Origin: Bactericera cockerelli
Lineage: Eukaryota; Arthropoda; Insecta; Hemiptera; Triozidae
NCBI GenBank assembly: GCA_024516035.1
Contig: CM044960.1
Span: 12,298,818 to 12,362,817 of the forward strand
DNA: 64,000 bases
Reading direction: 5' to 3'
The position numbers and the translations under genes are program-made. Shown piece after piece: positions 20,758 to 31,682 of the stretch. Numbering within the stretch: position 1 is the first letter of the stretch; every line of letters starts with the position of its first letter. The notes beneath the pieces were generated by a model. The model searched no databases and had not been told where the DNA came from. It was given only the letters and a program-made list of their open reading frames with translations.

Positions 20758-20841
20758 ATAATGAAATTTAAAAAACACCGCTTACCGAAAAAATCTGGGG
20801 GGGGCACGTGCCCCCCGTGCCCCCCCCTATATCCGCGCATG

Positions 20842-22000
20842 CTTATTGCCCCTTCAAGTATGACCAGGTATGCAAAATTTTGTTACAATTCATTCTTGAA
20901 GGCTCTTATTGCCACCAGCAAGCTTCACTTCAAAATTTAAAAAAATCTCTTAAGGAGTTACAAAATGGCGACATTTATTCGTAAGTTTACACTTGACCTG
21001 ATATTTTCAATATCTTCGAAATTTTCACAAAAACCTATCTCTTGAACGGTGTGTCCAATTTGAACAAACTAAACTGTTTTAGAAGTGTTCTTGGCAAATA
21101 CATGAATTTATAATATCGCGTATTTTCTGCCACATTAACCCAAGTGTCACTTTTTTGACAAAAAACACTTTTGATGAACGTTTTGCTCAATATCTCAAGA
21201 ACATTATTAACTAGAATAATAAATTTTGTCTATGAGATTAGCAGGTATAAAACACAAATAAAAAATACGTACTGATCGAAATAATAGGTAAAAATTGGTT
21301 AACCCGTTTATACACAGGCGTCTTTTCTTGGGTTAAAATTTCTTTATTTTATTGCAGTCTTGTTATACTTCAAGATAGAAAAAATATATGAGAACATAAA
21401 ATGTGTATTTTTCAAAACAAATAAAAAATATTCTCGGAAATTTTCTCAAAAAAGGTACCATTAACGAGATTTGCCTAGTGAAAGGGTCTAAATTACATAT
21501 TTCCCCTTCAAGTAAGACCAGGTATGCAAAATTGTGTTACAATCCATTCTTGAAGGCTCCTTTTGCCACCAGCAAGCTTCAGTTCAAAATTCAAAAAAAT
21601 CTCTTCAAGATTTACAAAATGGCGACAATTATTCGTAAGTTTACACTTGACCTGATATTTTCAATATCTTCGAAATTTTCACAAACCTATCTCTTGAACG
21701 GTTTGTCCGAATTGAACAAACTAAACTGTTTTAGAAGTGTCTTGGCAAATACATGAATTTATAATATCGCGTATTTTCTGCCAAATTAACCCAAGTGCCA
21801 CTTTTTTGACAAAAACACTTTTGATGAACGTTTTGCTCAATATCTCAAGAACAGTATTAGCTAGAGTAATACAATTTCGTATGTGAGATAAGCAGGTATA
21901 TCACACAATCCACAAGTTCGTACTGATCGAAATAGTAGGTAAAAATTAGTTAACCCGTTTATACACAGGGGTCTTTTTCTTGAGTTAAAATGTCTTTCTT
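20842..22000. repeat. Two copies of a ~500-bp repeat
   Basis: The segment CCCCTTCAAGTATGACCAGG through CGTTTTGCTCAATATCTCAA and AACCCGTTTATACACAGG occurs at about 20848-21345 and again at 21505-22000, with many small differences. The interval 21395-21505 repeats the sequence left of the transposon at 19835-19915. This is a diverged tandem duplication of unknown type with no coding capacity. Confidence 0.8.
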
Positions 22001-22856
22001 TTTTTGCTAAATGTTTACGATTAGGTACAGGTAAAATTGGCAATCTGAGAACATCACATGCTTTTATTTGAGCCCTTTGTTGCCATATTCTGACAAAACC
22101 ATTTTCGAAATATAGGCCAGTTTGCTACATTATCCGCTATGATAGATTTGGCTCGGGATTTTGAAATGTACACTGATGATGATTGCGGATATGTGGGTGG
22201 GTGGTGCGAGTGTGTGATGGCTGAGTGGAGCGGGTGCAGCCCGCTATCCCGCTAATACATATTAAAAGTGGGTAATTTAGACTACAATAATACAAAGTTT
22301 GTGTACAGCATACGATACATAATTCGTTCGAAAATGCCCTAGAACGGGTTATCTTGCTGTTAACTATTCATTTTTTTTTTTTCAATTTTTTTTTAAAATG
22401 AATTGGTAATTTTTGAAGTCCGCTATTTTAAGCCCAATGGTTCCTATCCCATTGGGATTTTATCCATTATTAGACTATTAACTATTAAATTTTTCTTGTA
22501 GAACACAGAAATGAGTCAGTTTTAAATCTGTTTTTCATATGAAAGTGAGAAGTTCAGAGAAAAATAATGCAGTACATTGGAGTAGTATATTCGAAAACAA
22601 GTAAGGGGTTTTATATCAATGAATAGGTTTTATAGAAATGAAGGGGTTTTGTTTTATTTTTTATTTCCTAAGTGTTAATTTAGTAAAGTTGAGTTAGATT
22701 AGCTGTCATATCACTATTTTATAACTTTGTTAAGTTACTGAGCTATTTAATGTCTGAAATCAAAATTAAAAATGGATGCACCACGGAATCACCAGCTTGA
22801 CCAGACGTGGCTTCTGCACATACATATCTGAGGATAATGTGACTCTCTATCCAGAC

Positions 22857-23100
22857 TCCATGGCGTAACGGTTGTGACTATTGCCCGTAGTTCAGAGATC
22901 CTGAGTTCGATTCCCGGTTGGAGCAGAATTTTCGCACAGAAAATTCTGTTTCCTCCGAACATGTGAGGCTAGTGATTCCGGCCCTACCCAGGCTGGGCGA
23001 GGTTGATGTGGGTACCTGGTATGATTCCCAGCGAATGGAAGTTAAAACCCCCGTCCTGTCTACCTCAAGTCAGGACGCTAAAACCAAATAGAATCAATGG
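22857..23100 (+). mobile_element. tRNA-derived SINE (family C) with shared core
   Basis: The head TGGCGTAACGGTTGTGACTA and CTGAGTTCGATTCCCGGTTG are tRNA-like boxes A and B. The core CCGGCCCTACCCAGGCTGGG and tail GATTCCCAGCGAATGGAAGT, TTAAAACCCCCGTCCTG follow. Other copies lie at 31017-31190 and 32203-32400. The core is the same one attached to the 5S-headed SINEs. Confidence 0.85.
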
Positions 23101-23439
23101 ACATGAAAGGAGCTTGGACATTGGATCTGGGCGTCCATATAATCCTCTCACCACCGTGATTTAGGTATGAATACCTATCTCACGGACACGGAATTATACA
23201 AGTTGAATATCTGAGTCGCTGGAATAGCCAATGCCTGATGGTAAAACCCCTCTAATAATAATATCTGCAGTGAGTTGAACATTAATAATAAAAAAAAATT
23301 AAACACATTTTACTTTTATTTTTTTAATATTAGGTATACAACTTGAATTTATTCATTTGCGAAAATTAAACCAAATTAACGAACATGTTATTTTTTTGTA
23401 ATGTTTCAAAATGACCAAAGTTTGAAATAAATAATCACT

Positions 23440-23565
23440 AAGACGATTTCTTCATAATTTGACCCCCTGAGCTGAAAAGCCTCTCGACAGGAGCTGATGA
23501 CGGTAGTAAGGTGTTATATTCAAAAAATATTTTTTTCACTTCATTGTATTTTAACACTGAGTTTG
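23440..23565 (-). pseudogene. hAT transposase C-terminal remnant
   Basis: The minus strand reads [20 protein letters not shown], then GGQIMKKSS and a stop. This is the hAT dimerisation-domain signature (SSAxVERLFS). Upstream sequence (to about 23700) is broken by stop codons, so only the extreme C-terminus is preserved. It is a decayed transposon, not a host gene. Confidence 0.85.
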
Positions 23566-24148
23566 TGTTCTTTCACTTATTATTGAGATATTGCGAGAGA
23601 ATGCTTTCAGCAGAATATATAAAGTTTGGTGTTGTTTCAGAAAATTTGGGCGGATCTAATAATAATCTGAAATCTATAATCCGAAAAATGTATTATGATT
23701 TTTAAAAGTTGACTTGAGAAAAAAACTCCTCAATTGTGCTTCTGCACCCCAAAAATCTTAATTTTTGTTTCCCCAGAATTATTCCTTTACCACAAACAAA
23801 TAGGTACTTAGCATTATATTTAAAATTCATTGCCAAAAATTTAGTTTTTATAGTCATGGTAAAACTGGAAAGGTCAAAAGAACTAAAGACAATATCAAAA
23901 TAATATACTCTTTAGTGAAAGGTAACCAACCACCAGGCGATGTTATTGCTATTGGTTATCGCGCGTCATATTGTTTTTTTCTTAGTATCAAAATAGACGC
24001 ATTCCCGGCATACCACATATTCTGAAACTATTATATTTTGTACTTTTTTGCTTCACCTCCTAGCGTTTAGTAGTTAGAGGAAAACTGAAAAAATCATAAT
24101 AATGACCCTCTCCCGCCCTCACTTGTGTCAGCAAGTATCTTTTGAGTG

Positions 24149-24236
24149 AATGTGTGTGTGTGTGTGTGTTTGTGTGTATGTGACTGTGTTTGTGTGTATG
24201 TGACTGTGTTTGTGTGTTTGTGACTGTGTTTGTGTA
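24149..24236 (+). repeat. GT-rich microsatellite (TGTGTTTGTGTGTATGTGAC units)
   Basis: A (GT)n run is followed by three 20-bp TGTGTTTGTGTGTATGTGAC-like units. It lies ~20 bp left of a reversed Helitron-like element. Confidence 0.85.
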
Positions 24237-24253
24237 CGTACGTTTATCTATTA

Positions 24254-24511
24254 CTAGCGGACTGTCGCCCGCTTTGCGGGCCGAGGCATGGCCGTGCGGA
24301 GAAATAGCGGTGAAAGCAAAAATCCTTTTTCCCCAATGGCAGGTGTTGTAGTGAGAATTTTGAAAAAATCCCGTCTTAGTGCACATCTATTAGACAATAA
24401 GACAAAGCTTATACCTACCAAATTTCAGCTTCCTAGGACTTACCAGTTCGGAGAAACAGTGATGAATCAGTGAGTCAGTCAGTGAGTGAAACTTTCTTTA
24501 ATAAGTATGGA
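24254..24511 (-). mobile_element. Non-autonomous Helitron-like element (family A), reversed
   Basis: On the minus strand it starts TCCATACTTATTAAAG after A and ends with the hairpin GCGGGCGACAGTCCGCTAG before T, the rolling-circle pattern (TC…CTRR, inserted between A and T). The interior AAGCTGAAATTTGGTAGGTA, TAAGACGGGATTTTTTC and CGGCCATGCCTCGGCCCGCA match the elements at 49586 and 54509. Confidence 0.8.
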
Positions 24512-24639
24512 TGTTTTATGTATTGTCTAATTTATTTTTTTTTAAAACAATGTTCTTTGTAAATAATTATTCATTTCTCTGTGTTTTTCAGCAATAAATA
24601 TGAGACTGTGAGATTTGTTTAGACTGTGAGAGTAAAGGG

Positions 24640-24910
24640 ACTCTGTCTCATTCTTGTAGGATTGTATTGTATTGTATGCTCGTATATAGCCCCAAACAGA
24701 ATGGCTGTCTGAGGTTGAGTAACACAGCCGTAACAAAAGAATCTCTAAAAATCTTTGTAATGAAAGTCCAACCTGAGCCCTAAGACTGCTCAATATAAGT
24801 CTGGGTGAAGTTACATTCACAAAGACATGGGTTTGATGGCAGAGATTGCCTCAGTCAATAATCTCGCCCTTTGTCAATATTATTCTTGTCAATAAAGAGT
24901 TATTATTATT
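24640..24910 (-). mobile_element. Inverted LINE 3'-end-like fragment
   Basis: The reverse complement matches 18362-18600 (pieces CCATCAAACCCATGTCTTTG, AGCAGTCTTAGGGCTCAGGT). It directly precedes the second copy of the 430-bp segmental repeat. Confidence 0.55.
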
Positions 24911-24916
24911 ATTATT

Positions 24917-25349
24917 GTGACAAGTATTCAAGAGGAAAAGTTATAACTGCAAATGAATGTACAATTATGTCCTCCGTTCAATCCAATCCGGATCAAGAAT
25001 TAACCAAGTTCCTCAGATCCGGTGGGTGATTTAGGCGGTCTTTTATGCCTATTTTTCTCATTTCTTTTATTATTATTATTATATCGTTAAACATTAAAAA
25101 ATATGAGACGATGCGGTATCGAATCCAAGACGTCTCAGTTACACGATCTAATGGCTGACTATAAAAAAGGTTCGAAGTCTTCACCTCGGTGGACGTTGCT
25201 TAACTCGTATATTTTTTGTTGGTTTAACGTCGCTTTCAACTGGATGATCATATTATAACGACGGAGATTTTAACTACCATTCGCAGGAAACTAAAGAACC
25301 TGTTTGCCATAATAACCTCACCAAGCCTGGTTTGGGCCAGAGTGCCAGC
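24917..25349. repeat. Segmental repeat, copy 2
   Basis: Near-identical partner of 18660-19090. It ends at GGCCAGAGTGCCAGCA, where copy 1 continues with the rest of a 5S SINE but this copy passes abruptly into GT-rich DNA with a Helitron-type 3' end. Confidence 0.85.
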
Positions 25350-25664
25350 ACGTGTGTGTCTGTGTGTGGTGTGTGTGTCTGTGTGTGTTGTGGTGTGTTT
25401 GTGGGTGTGTGTGGGTGTGGGTGTGTATGTGTGTTTGTGTGTGTGGGTTTGTGTGCTGGTGTAGGTGTGTGTATGGTGTGATGTGTGTGGGTGTGTGTAT
25501 GGTGCGATGTGTGTGGGTGGGTGTGTGTGTGGTGTGTGTGGGTGTGGATGTGTGTATGGTGTGATGTGTGTGGGTGTGTCTGGGTGTGGTGTGTGTGTAT
25601 GGTGTGATGTGTGAGCGTTGTGTGTGTTTGATGGGTTGGCGAAGCGGCGGGTGTAACCCGCTAG
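25350..25664 (+). mobile_element. GT-rich tract with Helitron-type 3' end
   Basis: About 280 bp of irregular (GT)n/GGTGTG repeats ends in GATGGGTTGGCGAAGCGGCG, then the GGGTGTAACCC stem and CTAG (25661-25664) before T. The same end follows GT repeats at 44937-44970. The A^TC 5' end was not found, so this is probably a truncated copy. Confidence 0.65.
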
Positions 25665-25798
25665 TGTATTTTAAAGCACTTTGGACATGTCCAAAATGCT
25701 GCTGCTACATGTAAGAATTCCATGGTTTGGGATCCCTTAATCTGATTTGTCGAAACTGCTGCAAACCTATATGTAGTGTCGAAAGTGCTGCTTTTACA

Positions 25799-26381
25799 TC
25801 TATATATATATGTGTGTATGTGTGTATGTATGTTCTTTATACAAATCCACACCGTTTGACCGAGAAACCTGAAATTTTGCACATAGGTCCGCTTGGATCA
25901 GGAAATTCTTCTAGGCTAGATTATATCTCTCTGAGGTTAAGCTACAATGAGTAAGGATAAAAATGGATGGGTGACGCAAAAAAATGCACTTTTTTTGACA
26001 TAAATGACATTTTTTCTCGAAATTTGTCGCGACGACCTATCAACTCAAAGCGAGAAAGTTTTAGGCAAGGGCTTGAGCTTTCAATTGACATATCGATCGC
26101 GAATTTCTGATGAGCCGTTCTTGAGCTACGCCGGGTAAGGTAAAAAAATGGACGGGTAACATGTAAAATATTCACGTTTTTTGACCTAAATGACATTTTT
26201 TCTCGAAATTTGAAGTGACGACCTATCAACTCAGAGCGAGAAAGTTTTAGGCAAGGGTTTAGGCTTTCATTTGACATATTGATCGCGAAATTCTGATGAG
26301 CCATTCTTGAGCTACGCCGGGGAAGGCCAGAAAATAGATGGGCGACAAAAAATATTCAGTTTTTTTTTCAAACCTAAATGA

Positions 26382-26390
<9 letters not shown>
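25799..26390 (+). mobile_element. Helitron-like element (family B), 5' part with ~190-bp internal repeats
   Basis: It starts TCTATATATATATGTGTGTA after A. ACCGAGAAACCTGAAATTTT follows, then two and a half units containing TTTGACCTAAATGACATTTT, GCGACGACCTATCAACTC and GATGAGCCGTTCTTGAGCTA. It runs into the long GT tract at 26388. A 3' end is not obvious. Confidence 0.65.
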
Positions 26391-26421
<31 letters not shown>

Positions 26422-26762
26422 TGGTGGTGTGTGTGTGGGGTGTGTGTGTGTGGTGTGTGTGTGGTGTGTGGTGTGTGTGGTGTGTGTGTGGTGTGTGTGT
26501 GGTGTGTGTGTGGTGTGTGTGTGGTGTGTGTGTGTGTGTGTGTGTGTGTGTGGTGTGTTGTGTGTGGTGTGTGTGTGTGTGGTGTTGTGTTGTGTGTGTG
26601 TGTGGTGTATGTGTGTGGTGTGTGGTGTGGTGTGTGTGTGTGGTGTGTGTGTGTGTGTGTGTGGTGTGTGGGGTGGTGTGTGTGTGTGTGTGTGTGGTGT
26701 GTGTGTGTGTGGTGTGTGTGTGTGTGTGGTGTGGTGTGTGTGTGTGTGGTTGTGTGGTGTGG
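26388..26762 (+). repeat. Long GT/GGTGTG microsatellite (~375 bp)
   Basis: Almost pure (GT)n broken by extra G (GTGTGG) at irregular intervals. Every frame is open on both strands because stop codons are scarce in this composition; these are not genes. Confidence 0.95.
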
Positions 26763-27315
26763 TATGGTTGCATGTGCGCCATATAGCTAGAGAGACCCAC
26801 CTGGAATTTCACACAATAGGAAGGACATACACATACACACGAACAAGTACAAGGACAAAATCAGGTCCGTGTAATTGTTTCAATGAATTACTTTAATATT
26901 TTAATAATTTTATGCTATTTTTCTTTAAAAAAACATTGGACTGGTATGTTTCTGAGGAAATTGGAGATTTTTTTTTTTTTTTTTAATGTTACTCACATCG
27001 TGGAAATCACTGTTTTTCGGTGGTGTCTCGTGGTCTCTCTAGCTAAGGGTGTTTTTCGTGTGCAGCTACAGAGACTTCGTGGTAGTGTCGTAGAGTAGAG
27101 GATATTACGAAATTTTTTATTTTTGTATGATTGTTTATTTTACTTCCGAGAAATTTCTAATATTAGAAATCGGAAGTATTGTTTTTATCTTCTTTTCTTT
27201 AAATTTATTTTTGAAGGGGCTTTTTTCAAATATGTCGTCCAAGAACTTCACGCTAATCTTCTAGCTCACTCGTCGGTCTATTTACATGTATTAATTTAGG
27301 GGTCGCTCGGTTGAT

Positions 27316-28500
27316 AATATTTCCGACTAGGTATTGGTTTTTTTCTATCTTGCTCCGTTCGGCGGATATTCCGCCCGGAAGCGTCGCCAGGTCGTTGCGG
27401 CCTTACACTAAGAATTAAGAAAAAAATTCTTGGAATCAAAAGAATTTGTCTCTGCGAGCTGACACTTTTCCACCCTGAAACGACACCCCCGGGTGGGCGG
27501 AGACGCCCAGGGGCGGCAATCAAAGTTGGTCGAAAAATATGTTCATATATTATTATCGACATTTGATTTTTGTTCTACGTAAAATTTAAAGGGATTTTCC
27601 GACTATTGGTTTTTTTCTATCTTGCTCCGTTCGGCGGATATTCCGCCCGGAAGCGTCGCCAGGTCGTTGCGGCCTTACACTAAGAATTAAGAAAAAAATT
27701 CTTGGAATCAAAAGAATTTGTCTCTGCGAGCTGACACTTTTCCACCCTAAAACGACACCCCCGGGTGGGCGGAGACGCCCAGGGGCGGCAATCACAGATG
27801 GTCGAAAAATATGTTCATATATAAATATCGACATTTGATTTTTGTTCTTCAAAAAAATTAAAGGGATTTTCCGACTATTGGTTTTTTTCTATCTTGCTCC
27901 GTTCGGCGGATATTCCGCCCGGAAGCGTCGCCAGGTAGTTGCGGCCTTACGCTCGGAATTAAGAAAAAAATTCTTGGAATCAAAAGAATTTGTCTCTGCG
28001 AGCTGACACTTTTCCACCCTAAAACGACACCCCCGGGTGTGCGGAGACACCCAGGGGCGGCAATCAAAGTTGGTCGAAAAATATGTTCATATATTATTAT
28101 CGACATTTGATTTTTGTTCTACGAAAAATTTAAAGGGATTTTCCGACTATTGGTTTTTTTCTACCTTGCTCCGTTCGGCGGATATTCCGCCCGGAAGCGT
28201 CGCCAGGTAGTTGCGGCCTTACGCTCGGAATTAAGAAAAAAATTCTTGGAATCAAAAGAATTTGTCTCTGCGAGCTGACACTTTTCCACCCTAAAACGCC
28301 ACCCCCGGGTGGGCGGAGACGCCCAGGGGCGGCAATGACAGTTGGTCGAAAAATATGTTCATATATAAATATCGACATTTGATTTTTGTTCTTCAAAAAA
28401 TTTAAAGGGATTTTCCGACTATTGGTTTTTTTCTATCTTGCTCCGTTCGGCGGATATTCCGCCCGGAAGCGTCGCCAGGTCGTTGCGTCCTCACACTAAA
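27316..28500 (+). repeat. 272-bp satellite array, about 4.4 copies
   Basis: The unit start AAAGGGATTTTCCGACTATT recurs at 27588, 27860, 28132 and 28404, exactly 272 bp apart. The unit contains the GC-rich blocks GTTCGGCGGATATTCCGCCC, GAAGCGTCGCCAGGT and CCCGGGTGGGCGGAGACGCC. Successive units alternate between two types (TATTATTATCGAC/CTACG versus TATAAATATCGAC/CTTCA). Decayed single copies lie at 28960-29130, 30670-30880, 31190-31810 (split by a MITE) and, inverted, at 43380-43540, 43590-43770 and 44020-44160. Confidence 0.95.
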
Positions 28501-28692
28501 AGCGGTTTTTTTTTATGTGAACGAAGCGAACCGAAGCTGACCTGGTCACTGAAATTCACTTTTTTTTATTTGACCGGACCGAAAAATCCTGACCAAAGTG
28601 GACCGGCTCGTTCGTTCGGTCATGGGTTTTGGTTCGGTAAGAAGAAGAAGAAGTGGATAAAAAATCATAATGTATTATTATTTTATTTTCAC

Positions 28693-28696
<4 letters not shown>

Positions 28697-28730
<34 letters not shown>

Positions 28731-28731
28731 C
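28697..28731 (+). repeat. Poly-T run
   Basis: About 33 consecutive T. Its length in an assembly is unreliable. Confidence 0.9.
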
Positions 28732-29459
28732 AAAACTCCCTGTTATGTGAAGAGTTTTATTGAGACACCTACCTACGCATTAAGTTTAGACATTTTCTTT
28801 TCTCTTGACTTTTTATTCTCTACTGATTCCTGTATCTTTATTTAGTGCTAGTTATAATTTTATTTTATTCATATTACTTTTGTCATATTAAATGGTCACT
28901 TGATGGATACAAGTTTATATAGAGTAAAAAACATAGGTAATCAGTTTTTTTATGAGATTGTCGAAAAATATGTTCATATATTAATATCGACATTTGATTT
29001 TTATTCTACGAAAAATTTAAAGGTATTTTCCGACTATTGTTTTTTTTTCTATCTTGCTCCGTTTGGCGGATAATTTCCACCCTTAAACACGCCCAGGGCG
29101 GCAATCACAGTTGGTAAAAAAAAAATGTTCATAAATCGAAAAAAAAATTGTGAAATTTATTGAAGTGTGCCAACATTAGTGATGTTATATTTCTACACTA
29201 TAAAAAAAATTACATTATTAATCTAGTTTTATTCAGAAAAGTTAAGATGGGATAAGGGTTGGGTTGAAGAGATTGCCATAGGCAATAACCCCACCCTTTA
29301 GTTAGGACATATGTTTTCAAATATTTTCTATTCTTTTTCATTTTTATTGTATATATTGTTTTTTTTTTCTTCATTTTTTCACTGTTAAAATTATTATTTG
29401 TATATACAATTGTACATAATGTCCTTTTGTATCTAATAGAGAGTTGTATAATAATAATA

Positions 29460-30430
29460 ATAATGGCACTTTCATTTTCAATTGAGCAAAATATTAAATC
29501 ATCTGGGTCTCTTAACGTTTGGTACTTAATACTATCTCTTAGGATGTGTTTTACTGTTAATCTACATGAACAAACTTTGCAGAAAGGGGGAGGGTTCTTT
29601 TTTATTAGATAACAATGGGTGCGGTAGTGTGTCTAATGCGGAGACGTGTGAGAGAGACCTGCTCGATCCTTTTCATGTAGAAAGGGGGGTGCCAAGGATT
29701 GTTCTCAGGCTTTATTTCTCGCAATTTGTTTTCAGTTAAATTTTTCCATTCATCATGCCATTGTGCCATTCACAACATTCTTGTAATCATGGATCGGTAT
29801 TCTATTAATCAGCGGGATGTTATAGGTACTATTCAATCCCTTCTTTTTCGAGTTGTGAGGGGATCCATAAGAATTCTAGATGGAATTTATGTTGTATGTA
29901 TGATTTCGTTTGTGGTGAAGCACTAGGCCTCTTCACAATTTTTGTGGGTAGCACAGCATTACTAAGAGCCTCCTGTACTTTTCGAATTCTATTACTTACA
30001 TTAATTTCTTTTTACTCTGGTAATGCCGCTACTGGTCGTTACTCACACAAGTAACTACTCATTTTTCCTCACGATGTATAAGTAGACCCCGAAAATCCAA
30101 GTACAGAGCAGAAAAATTCCTGTCCCGCTGGGAATCGAACCCAGGTCACCATGCATGCAATGCCTAGCGCGCTAACTCACTCTGCCACGGTGACTGCTTG
30201 TAATTTATGTTTACGTATTATTGTGGAGGATAGATATTATTATATTATAATTTCTTGTGCTTTGGAGTTAGAGGAGGGAAAATTTTGTAACGACTGAATG
30301 GCACTCAATGAGTCAGAACAGATTAGAAATTTTTCGATTGTTATTTGTGAACATGAAGATACGTCATATTATAATAAAGTGTATTGTATACAGTTTAGCT
30401 GTAAGGTCGGCATTGCTAATTCAACATAGG
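29460..30430 (-). pseudogene. Jockey-like LINE pol remnant (RNase H and C-terminus), split by a SINE
   Basis: On the minus strand, TIEKFLICSDSLSAIQSLQN (about 30270-30345) is the RNase H motif of jockey/I-type LINEs. After the SINE at 29922-30198 comes NKLREIKPENNPWHPP, then EQVSLTRLRIRHTTAP and, after a frame change, FCKVCSCRLTVKHILRD, the usual C-terminal CCHC region. Several stops and frameshifts make it dead. Its 3' end continues to about 29270 (AAAGGGTGGGGTTATTGCCT on the minus strand). Confidence 0.85.
29922..30198 (-). mobile_element. tRNA-derived SINE (family D)
   Basis: On the minus strand: CAGTCACCGTGGCAGAGTGA (box A), GTTAGCGCGCTAGGCATTGC, and CCTGGGTTCGATTCCCAGCG (box B). The body runs to CTTCACAATTTTTGTGGGTA and GCCTAGTGCTTCACCAC in inverse. 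It matches 55171-55457 almost throughout and interrupts the LINE remnant. Confidence 0.85.
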
Positions 30431-31016
30431 GGATTTAGTTTCATACTAAAGTTGTAGTTTTCATTACAAAAAAAGCGGCTGACACATGATTTGCATTTTT
30501 TTATTCATCGGTAAACAATAAATAATAGTCAGATATTTTATCTATGACGGAGTAGTAAGCGTGTAATTTTTCTTGAGGGAAAGCAATATTTTTGTCTAGT
30601 TTTCGTAGGTCATAGTGAACAATAGGGATACACATTGTCCAGAATGTCCAGGGTGATGATACAGGGGAAAATCGACATTAAATTTGATTTTTTACTCTAC
30701 AAAAAAATTCAAAGGGATTTTCCGACTATTAGCTTTTTCTATCTTGCTCCGTTCGGCGGTTCTTCCGCCTGAAGCGTCGCGAGCTAGTTGCGGCCCTATT
30801 CCTGGGTCGGAGGAGCCGCCGAGGGGCGGAAATCACAGTTGGTCGAATAATTTGTTCATTCGTCATCTCCTTTCAAATATGTCTTCTTGAAGTCTTCTTG
30901 TCGTTTCACGCAAATCTTCTTGCTCACTCGTCGGTCTATATAAATATGTACATGTATTAATAATTAATTATTAAGAAGTTGTGTGGTTGTATGCCAGTCA
31001 CAAGCGTTACGCCATC

Positions 31017-31190
31017 CTCCGTGGCGTAACGGTTGTGACTACTGCCCGAGTCCAGAGATCCTGAGTTCGATCCCCGGTTGGAGCAGATTTTTCAAACAGA
31101 AAATTCTGTTCCCTCCGTTCATGTGAGGGTAGCATTTCCGGCTGGGTGAGGTTAATGTGGGTAGCTGGTACGATTCCCAGCGAATGTAGG
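31017..31190 (+). mobile_element. tRNA-derived SINE (family C)
   Basis: The GTGGCGTAACGGTTGTGACT and GAGTTCGATCCCCGGTTGGA boxes are followed by a shortened core GGCTGGGTGAGGTTAATGTG and GATTCCCAGCGAATG. Confidence 0.85.
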
Positions 31191-31322
31191 GATGGCCAAA
31201 AATATATTTAAAATTTGAAATTGACTCAATACTACAATTTTTTTAAAGGTATCCTATTCGTTTTTTTTGCTCCGTCCGGCGGGCATTCCGCCCGATAGCG
31301 TCACAAGGTAGTTGCGGCCTTA

Positions 31323-31682
31323 AGGTAGGATCACACGATATGGCAGAGCGACATATAATATGCCAATCTCCCTTGCCATAGCGTGTGATCGGTCTTTGTT
31401 TACATGACCATAAAACTATTTTTGTCTATGGCGACAAGTGCCATAGACGTATGGCAGGATCTATGGCATTCGTGTGAGTGCTTCATCACACACATGTACT
31501 ACAATATGATATGGTGACGACTGGCAGGCTTGTCTATGGCAAGGGGGAAGACATACAATGCCATAGAGTTTTTTTGCCACATTATATGGCATTGTATAAG
31601 TGTCATATATTATATGTGCCATTTGTTTTTCTTTCTCGCCATAGAAAATATGGCATCTGTGCCATATAGTGTGATCCTACCT
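31323..31682. mobile_element. MITE with TTA target duplication inside a satellite copy
   Basis: A 360-bp element starts AGGTAGGATCACAC and ends GTGTGATCCTACCT, flanked by TTA (31320-31322, 31683-31685). The interior is rich in TATGGCA and its inverse TGCCATA. The flanks GTTGCGGCC and GGTAGGAGATAAAA are the two halves of a decayed 272-bp satellite unit. The 3-bp TTA duplication suggests PIF/Harbinger-type mobilisation. Confidence 0.8.

Larger units (their letters stand above)
19915..20841. mobile_element. Non-autonomous DNA transposon with 8-bp target duplication, carrying a nested Helitron-like piece
   Basis: The ends CATGCACGGATATAG and (minus strand) CATGCGCGGATATAG are 15-bp inverted repeats with one mismatch. 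The flanks CTTATTGC (19907-19914) and CTTATTGC (20842-20849) are an exact 8-bp duplication. The surrounding sequence (…GAGATTTGCC…CCCTTCAAGTA) matches an uninterrupted copy at about 21455-21510, which confirms the insertion. The interior has G-rich subterminal sequence, three ~73-bp repeats (20536-20757) and a reversed Helitron-like end at 19971. An 8-bp duplication suggests a hAT or P relative; no transposase is present. Confidence 0.85.

Noticed and set aside
21403..21756. 117-residue plus-strand frame
   Set aside because: It lies in a duplicated noncoding repeat whose other copy (20850-21345) has a disrupted frame, with no recognisable domain.
26312..26896. Several 120-170 residue open frames on both strands
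   Set aside because: They are translations of GT/CA microsatellite DNA (Cys-Val or Thr-His strings) with no stop codons by composition.
27296..28396. Four similar 82-88 residue minus-strand frames
   Set aside because: They are the same frame through successive 272-bp satellite units, with no independent coding evidence.
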